In this document: piece after piece, positions 8,361 through 16,954 of the stretch
Numbering within the stretch: the first letter of the stretch is position 1
Layout of the letters: every line of letters starts with the position of its first letter
Assembly: GCF_002803845.1 (NCBI RefSeq)
Contig: NZ_CP024985.1
Span: 3,906,001 to 3,970,000, forward strand
Reading direction: 5' to 3'
DNA: 64,000 nucleotides
Origin: Streptomyces lavendulae subsp. lavendulae
Lineage (GTDB): Bacteria > Actinomycetota > Actinomycetes > Streptomycetales > Streptomycetaceae
Program-made: the position numbers and the translations under genes
Notes under the pieces: model-generated
Seen by the model: the letters and a program-made list of their open reading frames with translations, nothing else
Told to the model about the DNA's origin: nothing
Database searches by the model: none

Positions 8361-10000
8361 GCGCCACCGGCACCCTGACCGCGACGGCTCCCGTGAGCGG
8401 AGCCGCCGAGGCCTCCCTCACCCCGCTGTTCGTCCGGCTGAAGCTCTCGCTGCTGCGCAACGGCCTCAAGGGCTCCTCGAAGCGCAGGGCCGTCTGGATC
8501 GGCAACCTGGTCTTCTGCCTCGTCGTCGGCCTCTTCGCCGCCCTGGGCCTGGCCATGCTGCACGGCCACGCCCACGCCGCCACCGCCGTCGTGCTGCTGG
8601 CCGCGCTCCTGGCCCTCGGCTGGACCTTCATGCCGCTGTTCTTCCCCACCGGGGACGAGACGCTCGACCCGAGCCGGCTCGTGATGCTGCCGCTGCGCCC
8701 GCGTCCGCTGGTACGGGCCCTGCTGGCCTCCTCGCTCGTCGGCATCGGCCCGCTGTTCACGCTCTGCCTGGCCGTCGGCTCGGTGGTGGCGGTGGCCCGC
8801 GGCGCGGCCGGCGCGGTGGCGGCGGTGGTGGCCGTACCGCTGCTGCTCCTCGGCTGCGTGGCGCTCGCCCGCGCCATGGCCACCGCGAACGTACGGCTGC
8901 TGTCCAGCCGCAAGGGGCGCGACCTCGCGCTGCTGAGCGGGCTGCTGATCGCGGTCGGCGGGCAGGCGGTCAACTTCGGCGGCCAGCGGCTGTTCCAGCA
9001 GGGCGGCCTGGGCGAACTGGAGCCGGCCGCGGCCGTGGTGCGGTGGCTGCCGCCCGCGACGGCCATCGGCATGGTCGACTCCGCCGGCCGGGGCGCGTAC
9101 GCGGAGGCGGCCGGACAGCTGCTGCTGACCCTGGCCGCGCTGGCGGGGCTGCTGTGGTTCTGGGAGCGCAGCCTGACGAAGCTGATGGTCACCCCGGACG
9201 GCTCGACCCTCGTGGCCGCGGCGCCGCGCAAGGTGCGGGACGGCGCGGGCGGCGTCTGGTCCTTCCTTCCGGCCGGGCGCACGGGCGCGGTCATGCAGCG
9301 CACCCTGCGCTACACCGTGCGCGACCCGAAGACGAAGGCCGCCTGGGTGACCGCGCTGGCGGTCGGCATGATCATCCCGGTCTTCAACGCCCTGCAGGGC
9401 AGCGGGTCCGTGTACCTGGCCTGCTTCGGCGCGGGGATGCTCGGCGTCCAGATGTACAACCAGTTCGGGCAGGACACCTCCGCCTTCTGGATGGTCGCGC
9501 AGACCATCTCCGGCCCGCGTGACGCGTACGAGGAACTGCGCGCCCGGGCGGCCGCCCTGGCCCTGGTCACCGTCCCGTACACGGCCCTGGTCACGGCCGT
9601 CACCGCCGGCCTGCTCGGCGACTGGGCCGGCTTCCCGGGGGGCCTGGGCGTCTCCCTGGCCGTGGTGGGCGCGATGCTGTGCACGGGCGCACTGGCCTCC
9701 GCGCACTACCCGTACTCCATCCCGTCGGACGGCGCCTTCAAGAACGTCGCCCCGGGGCAGGCCGGCCTGGCCTGGATGGGCATCTTCATCGGCATGTTCG
9801 CCTCGGCGGCGATCTGCTCCCCGGTGATCGCCCTGGCGATCTGGCTGAACGTCGCCGACGACCTGCACGGGCTGCGCTGGATCCTCCTCCCGGCCGGCAT
9901 CGCCTGGGGCACCCTGTCCACCTGGGCGGGCCTGCGCCTGGCGGCCCCGAGGGTGGCCCGCACCCTCCCGGAAATCCTCACGGCGGTCAGCAAGGGCTGA
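8357..10000 (+). CDS. ABC-2 type transporter membrane protein
   Basis: The 547-residue protein has about 12 hydrophobic segments, arranged as two similar halves around a central soluble stretch. It begins at the ATGA overlap with the ATPase gene and ends just before a strong hairpin, giving a clean two-gene operon. It would form the channel of an ABC exporter. The family is the large single-gene ABC-2 permease type common in Streptomyces. Nothing nearby points to a substrate. Confidence 0.88.
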
Positions 10001-10020
10001 CCACCCGCTCCCACCCCCAG

Positions 10021-10050
10021 GGGGTGGCCGGCCCCCGGGCCTGCCACCCC
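10021..10050 (+). terminator. Hairpin terminator of the ABC exporter operon
   Basis: GGGGTGGC (10021-10028) pairs with GCCACCCC (10043-10050), with further pairing of GGCC inside. It lies 20 bp after the permease stop and separates the operon from the immunity genes. Confidence 0.85.
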
Positions 10051-10118
10051 CTGCGGCGTTCCCGCGGCCGACGCCGCGATCGGCGGCAACCCGTACCCAT
10101 CCGCAAAGGACGAGAGCC

Positions 10119-10517
10119 GTGCCCATCGACTTCAACCCCGACCGCTCGATCCAGGAACTGGAGGGGGACGACTGGGGAAACCCTCCGGAGGATTCCACAG
10201 GGCTGGTCCAGGCTGTGTACACCCTTCGACGGCGCCCCCTCAGCCGTCTGTCGGCCTACGAATTGGGGAGGTTGATCGGGCAGGACGTCGGACTCCGCTG
10301 GACACTTCCCCTCGCACTGAAGGTGCTGCGCGACACGGTGGACGACCACAATCGGGGTGGCTTCTACGACGATGACCTACTGTCAGCCGTCCTCGGCCGG
10401 AAACCTGACACATGGAAGGAATTCCCCGAACTGGCGCAGGAGGCAAACGAAATCATCGACCTGCTGTCCAACCTCACTCCGAACATGGCACGCCAAGTGA
10501 AGCGCTTCCGACCCTGA
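10119..10517 (+). CDS. Contact-dependent growth inhibition immunity protein (CdiI-like)
   Basis: A 132-residue cytosolic protein starting at GTG 10119, with AAGGA upstream. The region PLSRLSAYELGRLIGQDVGL followed by LALKVLRD, then LLSAVL and a Trp-Lys helix, is characteristic of the CdiI_2-type immunity family. These proteins neutralise the toxic tip of contact-dependent or polymorphic toxins. No toxin gene, CdiA/CdiB or secretion component is in the window. Base composition is visibly less GC-rich than in the flanking genes, which suggests acquisition. The next immunity gene starts 9 bp after the stop. Confidence 0.8.
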   Translation: MPIDFNPDRSIQELEGDDWGNPPEDSTGLVQAVYTLRRRPLSRLSAYELGRLIGQDVGLRWTLPLALKVLRDTVDDHNRGGFYDDDLLSAVLGRKPDTWKEFPELAQEANEIIDLLSNLTPNMARQVKRFRP

Positions 10518-10526
10518 GGAGTGACC

Positions 10527-10883
10527 ATGGAAGCAATGACAAACGGTATGCGAACGTGGAAAACAGCCGAAGAAGTCCCACACGATTCGGCAACCGGGCG
10601 ACAGCTGAGCCTGATGGGAGACCTGTCACGGGGGTCCGTCTCCCCACCGGAATTCGCCAAGGCGTGGCTGAATTGCCGGAGAAGGGCGCTGAACGATGGA
10701 GAGCGAGTCGCGGAGGCCCTGTCGCGCCGACTGGACCAAGTCTTCTACGCCCTGGACGACTACCCGATCGACCCGGCGTTCCGGGAAGCCGGTGATGTGA
10801 CGGACGCCGAGCTGCTCTCGGTGGTGGTCACCGCGCTCGATCAGTTCCGACACGACGGAGAGCCCCGGACGGACGCTACCTGA
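10527..10883 (+). CDS. Colicin-like immunity domain protein
   Basis: The 118-residue protein matches the bacterial self-protective colicin-like immunity family. It has a short helix with SLMGDLSRGSVSPPEF, then a LDQVFYALDDYPIDPAFRE segment and a C-terminal helix DAELLSVVVTALDQF. ATG at 10527 is preceded by GAGGAG, which overlaps the stop of the upstream immunity gene. A GTG at 10521 is the alternative start. It is again less GC-rich than the chromosome around it, and no cognate nuclease or pore-forming toxin is present. Confidence 0.78.
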   Translation: MEAMTNGMRTWKTAEEVPHDSATGRQLSLMGDLSRGSVSPPEFAKAWLNCRRRALNDGERVAEALSRRLDQVFYALDDYPIDPAFREAGDVTDAELLSVVVTALDQFRHDGEPRTDAT

Positions 10884-10885
10884 GC

Positions 10886-11317
10886 ATGCTCATACGAGAC
10901 GAAAAGGACGCCCCGCGAGATCGTACCCGGTACGCACTGACGATCCTCAGGCGTTTCGCCCCGCTCGCCTGGTACCGGTCGCCCGTCGAGCGTCATGAGT
11001 TCGGGTACCTGCAGGTGGCGCATCTGGGCTGGCGTTTCACCGAGCCTCATGACGAGTTCAGGCCCGTCTTCGAGGAAACGGTGCGTGACGCACCCCTCCT
11101 GCTCGACTGGCGGTTCGAGGTCAAGAGGAACTGGCTGATCCTTCCCGTGCGCCTCACCGAGGAGACGGCGCGGTGCGGGGACAACTTCAGCGAGGCGCAG
11201 TCCCGGCTCTTGGAGGATCAGGAGTTCTGCCTCGCCACGTCTGCGGGCCTGGAGCTGATCCTGCAGGCGCTGGATGCCGCCGCGCCTCCCGCTCCGACAA
11301 CCCCTGAAACGCTTTAG
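10886..11317 (+). CDS. Unrecognised small protein in the immunity cluster
   Basis: This 143-residue cytosolic protein starts two bases after the preceding stop, so it is likely translated by coupling; there is no strong ribosome site. It is rich in Trp and Arg (FAPLAWYRSPVERHEFGYLQ, then LLDWRFEVKRNWLILPVRL), with one Cys pair far apart (CGDNF and FCLAT). I do not recognise the family. Position, size and strand suggest another immunity or accessory protein, but only by association. Confidence 0.65.
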   Translation: MLIRDEKDAPRDRTRYALTILRRFAPLAWYRSPVERHEFGYLQVAHLGWRFTEPHDEFRPVFEETVRDAPLLLDWRFEVKRNWLILPVRLTEETARCGDNFSEAQSRLLEDQEFCLATSAGLELILQALDAAAPPAPTTPETL

Positions 11318-11437
11318 GCGCTGCGGTCAGGGCCGGGACGGGGTGTTGTGGCTGCGGGCCGGGGACTCCTGGGTGTGCGTCGAGGCCTGAGGCGGGCGCG
11401 GGCGGCCGGTGTCAGTGGGGGTCGCTACGTTCGGGGC

Positions 11438-12502
11438 ATGTCGATCTCCGTACATCTGCGCGACTCCGTGGTGCTGCCGGGTGGCGGCGCCCTCGTCAAC
11501 GGCTACGGCTTCGAGAGCCGGGCGGGCGGCCCGCGCCGGGCCCTGCTGCCGCACGGGCACGAGCTGGAGGTGCACGACCTGGACGGGCTCTTCGCGGGCG
11601 AGCGCGCCCCGGCCGCCACCTTCCCGCTGCCCTGGCCCGGCTGGGACCGCGGGGTCCACTCCGTGAGTCCGGACGCCTCGTACGCCGTGTTCTCGGGCCA
11701 GCGCGCCGTCCGGGCCGTCGGCGCGGGAGGGGAGACCCTCTGGGAGTACCGGCACGACTGCTGGGGACCCGAGCTCGGTCACCCGCACACCGGGGACGAG
11801 CAGGAGGTGTGCCGGGGCCTCGAACACGGGTCCTGCCGGGTCTCGGACGACGGCCGGACCGTCTGGGCCCACGTCGTGATCGGCGAACAGGAGCACTGGG
11901 TCGTCCTCGACGCCGGGAACGGGCGGGAGCTGGCCCGCCTGCCCCTGGACAGCGCCGCCGCCGGCTCGCACCACCTCTCCCACCCCGACGGCGTGCACAT
12001 GGGCCTGTCCATCGGCATGGGCCAGGACGGCATCCTGCTCCACTGGGCCCGCTGGGACGGCACGCAGCTGGTCGACTGGGACCTCAACGAGTCGATGGAC
12101 CGCATCCTGATGGACGTCCACCCGGGCCACCGGGGCTTCCTCACGGTCGAGCACTACGGGAGCGACCTGCGCCTGCACACGCTGGACGGTGACGTCCTCG
12201 CCACGGGATCCCCGGACCCGGCCGACGCGGACGAGGACGAGGACCGGCCCTGCTGGGACTACGGCTGCGGCTTCGTCGACGCCGACACGGTCATCGCCTC
12301 CACCGTCGACTGCGACGACGAGGAGGACCCGGCCCTGTCCCGCCACTGGCTGCTCGACGCCCGCACCCTGGAGGTCCGCGGCCGCGTCACCTACCCCGGC
12401 ACCCCCGCCACCGGCTACCTGCTCCCCCTCGGCGACGGCACCTGGCTCACCCACGACGGCGAGACCCAGACCCTCAACCGCTGGACCGAAGAGACGCCTT
12501 GA
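11438..12502 (+). CDS. Beta-propeller-like protein of unknown function
   Basis: The 354-residue protein is made of repeated short beta-strand patterns with Asp/Trp turns (VSPDASYAVFSG, VSDDGRTVWAH, WDYGCGFVDADTVIAS). These resemble WD40/YVTN-type propeller blades. No signal peptide or membrane segment is seen, so it is probably cytosolic. The start at ATG 11438 removes a GC-rich upstream extension that has no propeller character. The role is unknown. It converges with the HATPase gene, whose stop lies 6 bp away. Confidence 0.6.
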   Translation: MSISVHLRDSVVLPGGGALVNGYGFESRAGGPRRALLPHGHELEVHDLDGLFAGERAPAATFPLPWPGWDRGVHSVSPDASYAVFSGQRAVRAVGAGGETLWEYRHDCWGPELGHPHTGDEQEVCRGLEHGSCRVSDDGRTVWAHVVIGEQEHWVVLDAGNGRELARLPLDSAAAGSHHLSHPDGVHMGLSIGMGQDGILLHWARWDGTQLVDWDLNESMDRILMDVHPGHRGFLTVEHYGSDLRLHTLDGDVLATGSPDPADADEDEDRPCWDYGCGFVDADTVIASTVDCDDEEDPALSRHWLLDARTLEVRGRVTYPGTPATGYLLPLGDGTWLTHDGETQTLNRWTEETP

Positions 12503-12508
12503 GCGCGG

Positions 12509-12913
12509 TCACACGCACTCGACCCACAGCAGCTTCCCCGCGTGCGCCCCGTTCAGGCGGTACGAGCCGTAGCGGTCCGCGCAGAGGCGTACGAGGACCA
12601 GGCCGCGGCCGTCCTCCGCGTCCCCGGCCGGTTCCGGGCCGAAGGGGGACGGGATGTCCGGACCCGTGTCCCAGACCCCGACCCCCAGCCGCCCGGCGGC
12701 CATCGCCCGCAGCCGGAGCGCGCAGGGGCCGCGGGTGTGGCGGTAGGCGTTCGACACCAGTTCGCTCGTGAGCAGTTCGGCGGTGTCCGCGAGAGCGGTC
12801 ATGCCGTGGCGGTGGAGCACGGCCCGCAGGGTGGTCCGGGCGATGCCCGCGGCGCGGGGATCGTGCGCGAGGTGGAGGGTGTAGGCCCAGGACGGAGTTA
12901 CGGTAGCGCCCAT
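12509..12913 (-). CDS. HATPase-fold ATP-binding protein (RsbW/anti-sigma-like)
   Basis: This 134-residue single-domain GHKL ATPase has N-box ELLTSELVSNAYRH, G1 VGVWDTGPDIP and G2 DGRGLVLVRLCAD. Proteins of this type either bind sigma factors or anti-sigma antagonists as serine kinases, or work with XRE/DUF397 partners. It is divergent from just such an XRE/DUF397 pair across a 199-bp shared promoter region. This is the familiar Streptomyces whiJ-like arrangement, in which the three proteins control development or antibiotic genes. Confidence 0.85.
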   Translation of the reverse strand: MGATVTPSWAYTLHLAHDPRAAGIARTTLRAVLHRHGMTALADTAELLTSELVSNAYRHTRGPCALRLRAMAAGRLGVGVWDTGPDIPSPFGPEPAGDAEDGRGLVLVRLCADRYGSYRLNGAHAGKLLWVECV

Positions 12914-13112
12914 GGAAGTCTCCTATCGAGGAGGAGAGTTGGACCCTGTGCATGCGGCGCCCGGTGACCAGGTCGCTCCGTCGAGCGGGGTTCTTCCAGG
13001 CGGTGGCCTGACAGCAACGATAGAGAGGTTCGCTTAATGAGTTAGGCGCTTCGCGCTAAATGCAGGCAACGCCCACTCGTGTGGGTGACACTTCCTCGCG
13101 GAGGAACGCACG

Positions 13113-13967
13113 ATGCCCATTCGCAGCAGCCCCACCGCGCGTCAACTGCGCTTCGCAGCCGAGCTGCGCCGGATGCGCGAGCGCGCGGGGCTCACGTCCG
13201 CCGAGGCCGCCGGGCTCCTCGGCATCAAGCCGAACCAGATCAGCAACATGGAGGCCGCACGGTTCGGCGTCAGCCCCGAGCGGATCCGCATCCTCGCCCG
13301 CCACTACGACTGCTCCGACACCGCGTTGGTCGACGCGCTGATCGCGATGACCGGCGAGCGCAAGGGAGCCGGCTGGTGGGAGGAGTACCGTGACCGGCTG
13401 CCCGCGGCCTGGCTGGACCTCGCGGAGCTGGAGCACCACGGGCGCATGCTCCGGGACGCCATCACCGTGCACGTCCCCGGACTGCTCCAGACGCCCGAAC
13501 ACGCACGCGAGGTCTTCCGGCAGGCCGTTCCGGCGCTCCCCCCGCCCGGCATCGAGGACCGCGTCTCGTTTCGCGTCCGACGGCAGCGGGTCCTCTACGA
13601 GGACGACCCGACCCCGTACCGGGCGACGATCCACGAGGCCGCCCTGCGCATCGCCGTGGGCGGTCCGGCCGTCTTCGCGGCCCAGTTGAAGCACCTGCTC
13701 GACATGAGCGAGCGCAGCCACATCACCCTGCGCGTGATTCCGTTCTCGGTGGGCACCTTCCCCGGATCCGGGCAGTCCGTCTACTGCGTCCACGGGACGG
13801 TGCCCCGCCTCGACACCGTCTACCTGGACCAGTCGCACGGGCTCGCCTTCCTCGACGCCGAGCCCCAACTGGCCAAGTACCGGCTGCTCTTCGACCGGCT
13901 CGACGCGGTCGCCCTGCCACCGGGGCGGACCCGCGACCTGATCCATGACATCGCCCGCAAACTGTGA
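13113..13967 (+). CDS. XRE-family regulator with DUF5753 domain (WhiJ-like)
   Basis: The 284-residue protein has an N-terminal Cro/CI-type helix-turn-helix (about residues 10-70, AGLTSAEAAGLLGIKPNQISNME) and a C-terminal DUF5753 domain (about 95-275, including VPGLLQTPEHAREVF and HITLRVIPF). It belongs to the large Streptomyces WhiJ-like family whose DNA binding is modulated by a small DUF397 partner, encoded 10 bp downstream. The ribosome site GGAGGAACGCACG precedes ATG 13113. The symmetric sequence GGCGCTTCGCGC around 13047, about 60 bp upstream, is a possible autoregulatory site. Confidence 0.88.
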   Translation: MPIRSSPTARQLRFAAELRRMRERAGLTSAEAAGLLGIKPNQISNMEAARFGVSPERIRILARHYDCSDTALVDALIAMTGERKGAGWWEEYRDRLPAAWLDLAELEHHGRMLRDAITVHVPGLLQTPEHAREVFRQAVPALPPPGIEDRVSFRVRRQRVLYEDDPTPYRATIHEAALRIAVGGPAVFAAQLKHLLDMSERSHITLRVIPFSVGTFPGSGQSVYCVHGTVPRLDTVYLDQSHGLAFLDAEPQLAKYRLLFDRLDAVALPPGRTRDLIHDIARKL

Positions 13968-13977
13968 GGGGAACCCC

Positions 13978-14160
13978 GTGCCCGAACCCGACTGGCAGCG
14001 GTCCTCGTACTGCGCCGAAGGCAGCTCCTGCGTCTACGTGGCCAGGCCCCGCCAAGACCGGGTGCTGATAGCCGACAGCCCCGCCCCCCGCACCACCCTC
14101 GCCCTCTCCCCCGCCGCCTGGGCCGTCTTCCTCGGGGCCGTCCGGGGTGGCGGGGCCTGA
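13978..14160 (+). CDS. DUF397 small protein, partner of the XRE regulator
   Basis: This 60-residue protein has the DUF397 pattern WQRSSYCAEGSSCVYVA then VLIADSP and a C-terminal helix ending in WAVFLGAV. Start GTG 13978 has GAGGGGAA in front. The family acts with adjacent WhiJ-like regulators, with some antitoxin-like genetic behaviour reported in Streptomyces. Spacing indicates co-transcription with the XRE gene. Confidence 0.88.
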   Translation: MPEPDWQRSSYCAEGSSCVYVARPRQDRVLIADSPAPRTTLALSPAAWAVFLGAVRGGGA

Positions 14161-14257
14161 AGAACGCCGACGGGGCGGCGTCTCCCGCGTCGGTGGCGGG
14201 GTACGCCGCCCCTGGGGCGGGACGGGGTGCGGGGCGTGGCCCGCGCTGTCACGGCGG

Positions 14258-15049
14258 TTACTTCGGGTCGGTGTTGAACCTGGCGGTCGACCAGAGGTAG
14301 CCGAGGGCGGTGAGGCCGACGCACCAGGCGACGGCGAGCCAGGCGTTGTTGCCGATCCCGGTGCCGAGGAGGAGGCCGCGGAGGGTTTCGATGGCGGGGG
14401 TGAAGGGCTGGTACTGGGCGATGGGCTGGAACCAGCCGGGCATGGAGTGGACCGGGGTGAAGGCGCTGGAGAGCAGGGGCAGCAGGATCAGCGGCATGGC
14501 GGAGTTGCTGGCGGCCTCGGCGTTGGGGCTGGCCAGGCCCATGCCGACGGCGATCCAGGTGAGGGCGGTGGCGAAGAGCACGAGGAGGGCGAAGGCCGCG
14601 AGCCATTCCAGGGCGGTGGCGTGGGTGGAGCGGAAGCCGATGGCGAGGGCGACGGCCCCGACGAGGACCACGCTGGTGACGCATTGCAGGACGCTGCCGA
14701 GGACGTGTCCGACGAGGACGGAGGGGCGGTGGATGGCCATGGTGCGGAAGCGGGCGATGATCCCTTCGGTCATGTCGTTGGAGACGGAGACGGCGGTGCC
14801 GATGGTGGTGCTGCCGATGGTCATCAGGAGCAGGCCGGGGACGACGTAGGCGATGTAGGCGGAGCGGTCGGGGGTGCCGCCGCCGATGCCGGCGCTCATG
14901 GTGTCGCCCAGGATGTAGACGAAGAGCAGGAGCAGCATGACGGGGGTGAGGAGGAGGTTGAGGGTGAGGGAGGGGTAGCGGCGGGCGTGCAGGAGGTTGC
15001 GGCGCAGCATGGTGGAGGAGTCGCGCAGGGCGAGGGTGAGGGTGCTCAT
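14258..15049 (-). CDS. ABC-2 exporter permease (DrrB-like)
   Basis: The 263-residue protein has six membrane segments and the ABC-2 family element AIETLRGLLLG near the C-terminus, as in daunorubicin-type DrrB permeases. It starts at an ATGA overlap (15046-15049) with the ATPase gene. With the ATPase it should export a hydrophobic compound or lipid; no biosynthetic genes are near. It is the last gene of the DUF4097 operon. Confidence 0.92.
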   Translation of the reverse strand: MSTLTLALRDSSTMLRRNLLHARRYPSLTLNLLLTPVMLLLLFVYILGDTMSAGIGGGTPDRSAYIAYVVPGLLLMTIGSTTIGTAVSVSNDMTEGIIARFRTMAIHRPSVLVGHVLGSVLQCVTSVVLVGAVALAIGFRSTHATALEWLAAFALLVLFATALTWIAVGMGLASPNAEAASNSAMPLILLPLLSSAFTPVHSMPGWFQPIAQYQPFTPAIETLRGLLLGTGIGNNAWLAVAWCVGLTALGYLWSTARFNTDPK

Positions 15050-16002
15050 CGGGTGGCCTCCGTCGGCTGGTGGGGGATGTGCGCGGTGTCGGTGAGGGCG
15101 AAGAAGACGTCGTCGAGGTCGGGGGTGTGGACGGTGAGTTCGTCGGCTTCGATGCCGGTGGTGTGGAGGTGGTCGAGGAGGGTGCGCAGTTCGTGCTGGG
15201 TGGCGCCGCTGGGGATCTGGAGGGTGAGGGACTCGTTGTCCCCGGTGGCGGTGGGCAGGGTGTGGGTGGCGGTGCGGTAGGCGGTGGGGTCGGTGAAGCG
15301 CAGGCGTACGTGTCCGCCGGGGACGAGGCGTTTGAGCTGCTCGGCGGTGCCTTCGGCGGCGATCTTGCCGTTGTTGAGGACGGCGATGCGGTCGGCGAGC
15401 TGGTCGGCTTCTTCGAGGTACTGGGTGGTGAGGAAGACGGTGACGCCGCCGGTGACGAGTTCGCGGATGATCTGCCACATGGTGTGGCGGGAGCGGGGGT
15501 CGAGGCCGGTGGTGGGTTCGTCGAGGAAGATGATGCGGGGGCTGCCGACCAGGGTCATGGCGATGTCCAGGCGGCGTTTCATGCCGCCTGAGTAGGTGGA
15601 GGCGGGCTTCTTCGCGGCGGCGGTGAGGTCGAAGCGTTCCAGGAGCTCGGCGGCGACCCGCCGGCCCTCGGGCTTGGGCAGGTGGTGCAGGTCCGCCATG
15701 AGGAGCATGTTCTCCTCGCCGGTGATCAGCCCGTCGACGGCGGAGAACTGGCCGGTGACACCGATGGCGGCACGGACGGCCTGGGGGTTGGCGGTCAGGT
15801 CGTGGCCCCCGACCCGGGCCTGCCCGGCGTCGGCGGTGATGAGGGTGGAGAGGATCTTCACGGCGGTGGTCTTGCCCGCGCCGTTCGGCCCGAGCAGGGC
15901 GAAGACGGTTCCTTCGGCGACGGCCAGGTCGATGCCGTCCAGGACGGTCTTGTCGCCGTAGGACTTGCGCAGCCCGTTCGCCGCGATGGCCAGGTCGGTC
16001 AT
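15046..16002 (-). CDS. ABC exporter ATPase (DrrA-like)
   Basis: The 318-residue ATPase has Walker A GPNGAGKTT, Q-loop GVTGQFSAVD, signature TYSGGMKRRLDIA, Walker B IIFLDEPTTGLDP and a C-terminal extension with DELTVHTPDLDDVFF. All are typical of the daunorubicin-resistance DrrA subfamily. It overlaps the permease gene by 4 bp and follows the DUF4097 gene by 28 bp. Confidence 0.94.
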   Translation of the reverse strand: MTDLAIAANGLRKSYGDKTVLDGIDLAVAEGTVFALLGPNGAGKTTAVKILSTLITADAGQARVGGHDLTANPQAVRAAIGVTGQFSAVDGLITGEENMLLMADLHHLPKPEGRRVAAELLERFDLTAAAKKPASTYSGGMKRRLDIAMTLVGSPRIIFLDEPTTGLDPRSRHTMWQIIRELVTGGVTVFLTTQYLEEADQLADRIAVLNNGKIAAEGTAEQLKRLVPGGHVRLRFTDPTAYRTATHTLPTATGDNESLTLQIPSGATQHELRTLLDHLHTTGIEADELTVHTPDLDDVFFALTDTAHIPHQPTEATR

Positions 16003-16030
16003 GAGAGGTGTTCCCTTCGGGGGCTGCGGA

Positions 16031-16702
16031 TCAGAGGCTGCGGGCGGTGATGTCGCCGTAGGAGGTGGTGGCGCGGATGTCGAGGGCGGCGTGGGCGCCG
16101 TCGGCGTTGCTGAGGCTGTTGTGGATGCGGCCGTAGGCAGTGCCGGCGTCGAGGGTGGCGGAGGTCCCGCGGGCGGCGCCGATCGCGATCTCGCCGTGCT
16201 CGGTGCGCAGTTCGACGGTGCCGCGGCGGGCCTCGTCGATACGGAGGTCGCCCTGCCGGGTGCTGATGTGGGCGGGGCCGGTGAGGCGGCCGACGGTGAT
16301 GTCGCCGGCCTGGACGGTGAGGCGGGTGCTCGCGCTCTCGTCGAGCTTGACGGTGGCCTGGGCGCCTTCGAAGGTCACGTCGCCGAGGCGTCCGACGCCG
16401 CGGAGTTCGGCGGCGGCCGCCTTCGCCTCGACGTGGGAGCCGGCGGGGAGCTGGATGGTCAGCTCGACGGATCCGGAGTTGCCGAGCAGCCGGTTCTTCG
16501 CCGGTGCGGCGGCGACGTGCAGGACGCCGTCGCGGAACTCGACGGTGATCTGCTCGGCGGCCTTCACGTCGCGGCTCTTGGTGGCGTTCGCGGGCCGGAC
16601 CTCGACGGTGGTGTCGCTCCGGTCGGCGGCGATGAGCCGGATGTGTCCCGCGGGGATGTCGAGGACGGCGGCGACCGGGGCGGGGGTGTCGAACTTCTGC
16701 AT
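16031..16702 (-). CDS. DUF4097-family beta-strand repeat protein
   Basis: The 223-residue protein consists of short repeated beta strands alternating with small residues (VTFEGAQATVKLDE, ITVGRLTGPAHISTRQGDL), the right-handed beta-solenoid pattern of DUF4097 (putative adhesin fold). The N-terminus MQKFDTPAPVAAVLDIPAGHI is characteristic of the actinomycete members linked to DrrAB-type transporters. No signal peptide is present. It is first in a three-gene operon with the ABC exporter. The small regulator that often leads this operon in other Streptomyces is missing here. The ribosome site AAGGAAA fits ATG 16702. Confidence 0.85.
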   Translation of the reverse strand: MQKFDTPAPVAAVLDIPAGHIRLIAADRSDTTVEVRPANATKSRDVKAAEQITVEFRDGVLHVAAAPAKNRLLGNSGSVELTIQLPAGSHVEAKAAAAELRGVGRLGDVTFEGAQATVKLDESASTRLTVQAGDITVGRLTGPAHISTRQGDLRIDEARRGTVELRTEHGEIAIGAARGTSATLDAGTAYGRIHNSLSNADGAHAALDIRATTSYGDITARSL

Positions 16703-16743
16703 GATGTCGTTTCCTTCAGCTCGTTTTCCGATGACTGAAAGCT

Positions 16744-16916
16744 ACGTTGCGTTCATGGATCCAGCAACACTCTCGTTGCGCAGGATCGGCATCAATGCAG
16801 GTCAAGGCTATGAAATCATTGCAACGAGTCTGAATTTAATGCAACGCCCGGCAGCACTATCGTTGCAATGGATGCGTGTGAACGCTATCGGCGGCGCGCC
16901 TGGCAGGATCGTTGCG
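16744..16916. promoter_or_regulatory. Cluster of GCAAC/GTTGC operator-like repeats between divergent operons
   Basis: The 252-bp gap between the DUF4097 gene and the alpha/beta hydrolase is AT-richer than its surroundings. It holds GTTGC at 16746, GCAAC at 16764, GTTGC at 16775, ATTGCAACGA at 16818-16827, GCAACG at 16841, TCGTTGCAAT at 16860-16869 (the exact reverse complement of 16818-16827) and TCGTTGCG at 16909-16916. The pair at 16764 and 16775 forms GCAAC-N6-GTTGC. Seven copies in about 175 bp point to cooperative binding by one regulator controlling both operons. No regulator gene is adjacent. Confidence 0.65.
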
Positions 16917-16954
16917 TCCGTCGCGTGACGGACCCGACCGCCCAGGAGAACCGG

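Noticed and set aside
16755-16928. A 57-codon frame starting MDPATLSLRRIGINAG in the GCAAC repeat region
   Set aside because: It has no ribosome site and its internal similarity is explained by the operator-like DNA repeats; a small protein is not excluded but not supported.
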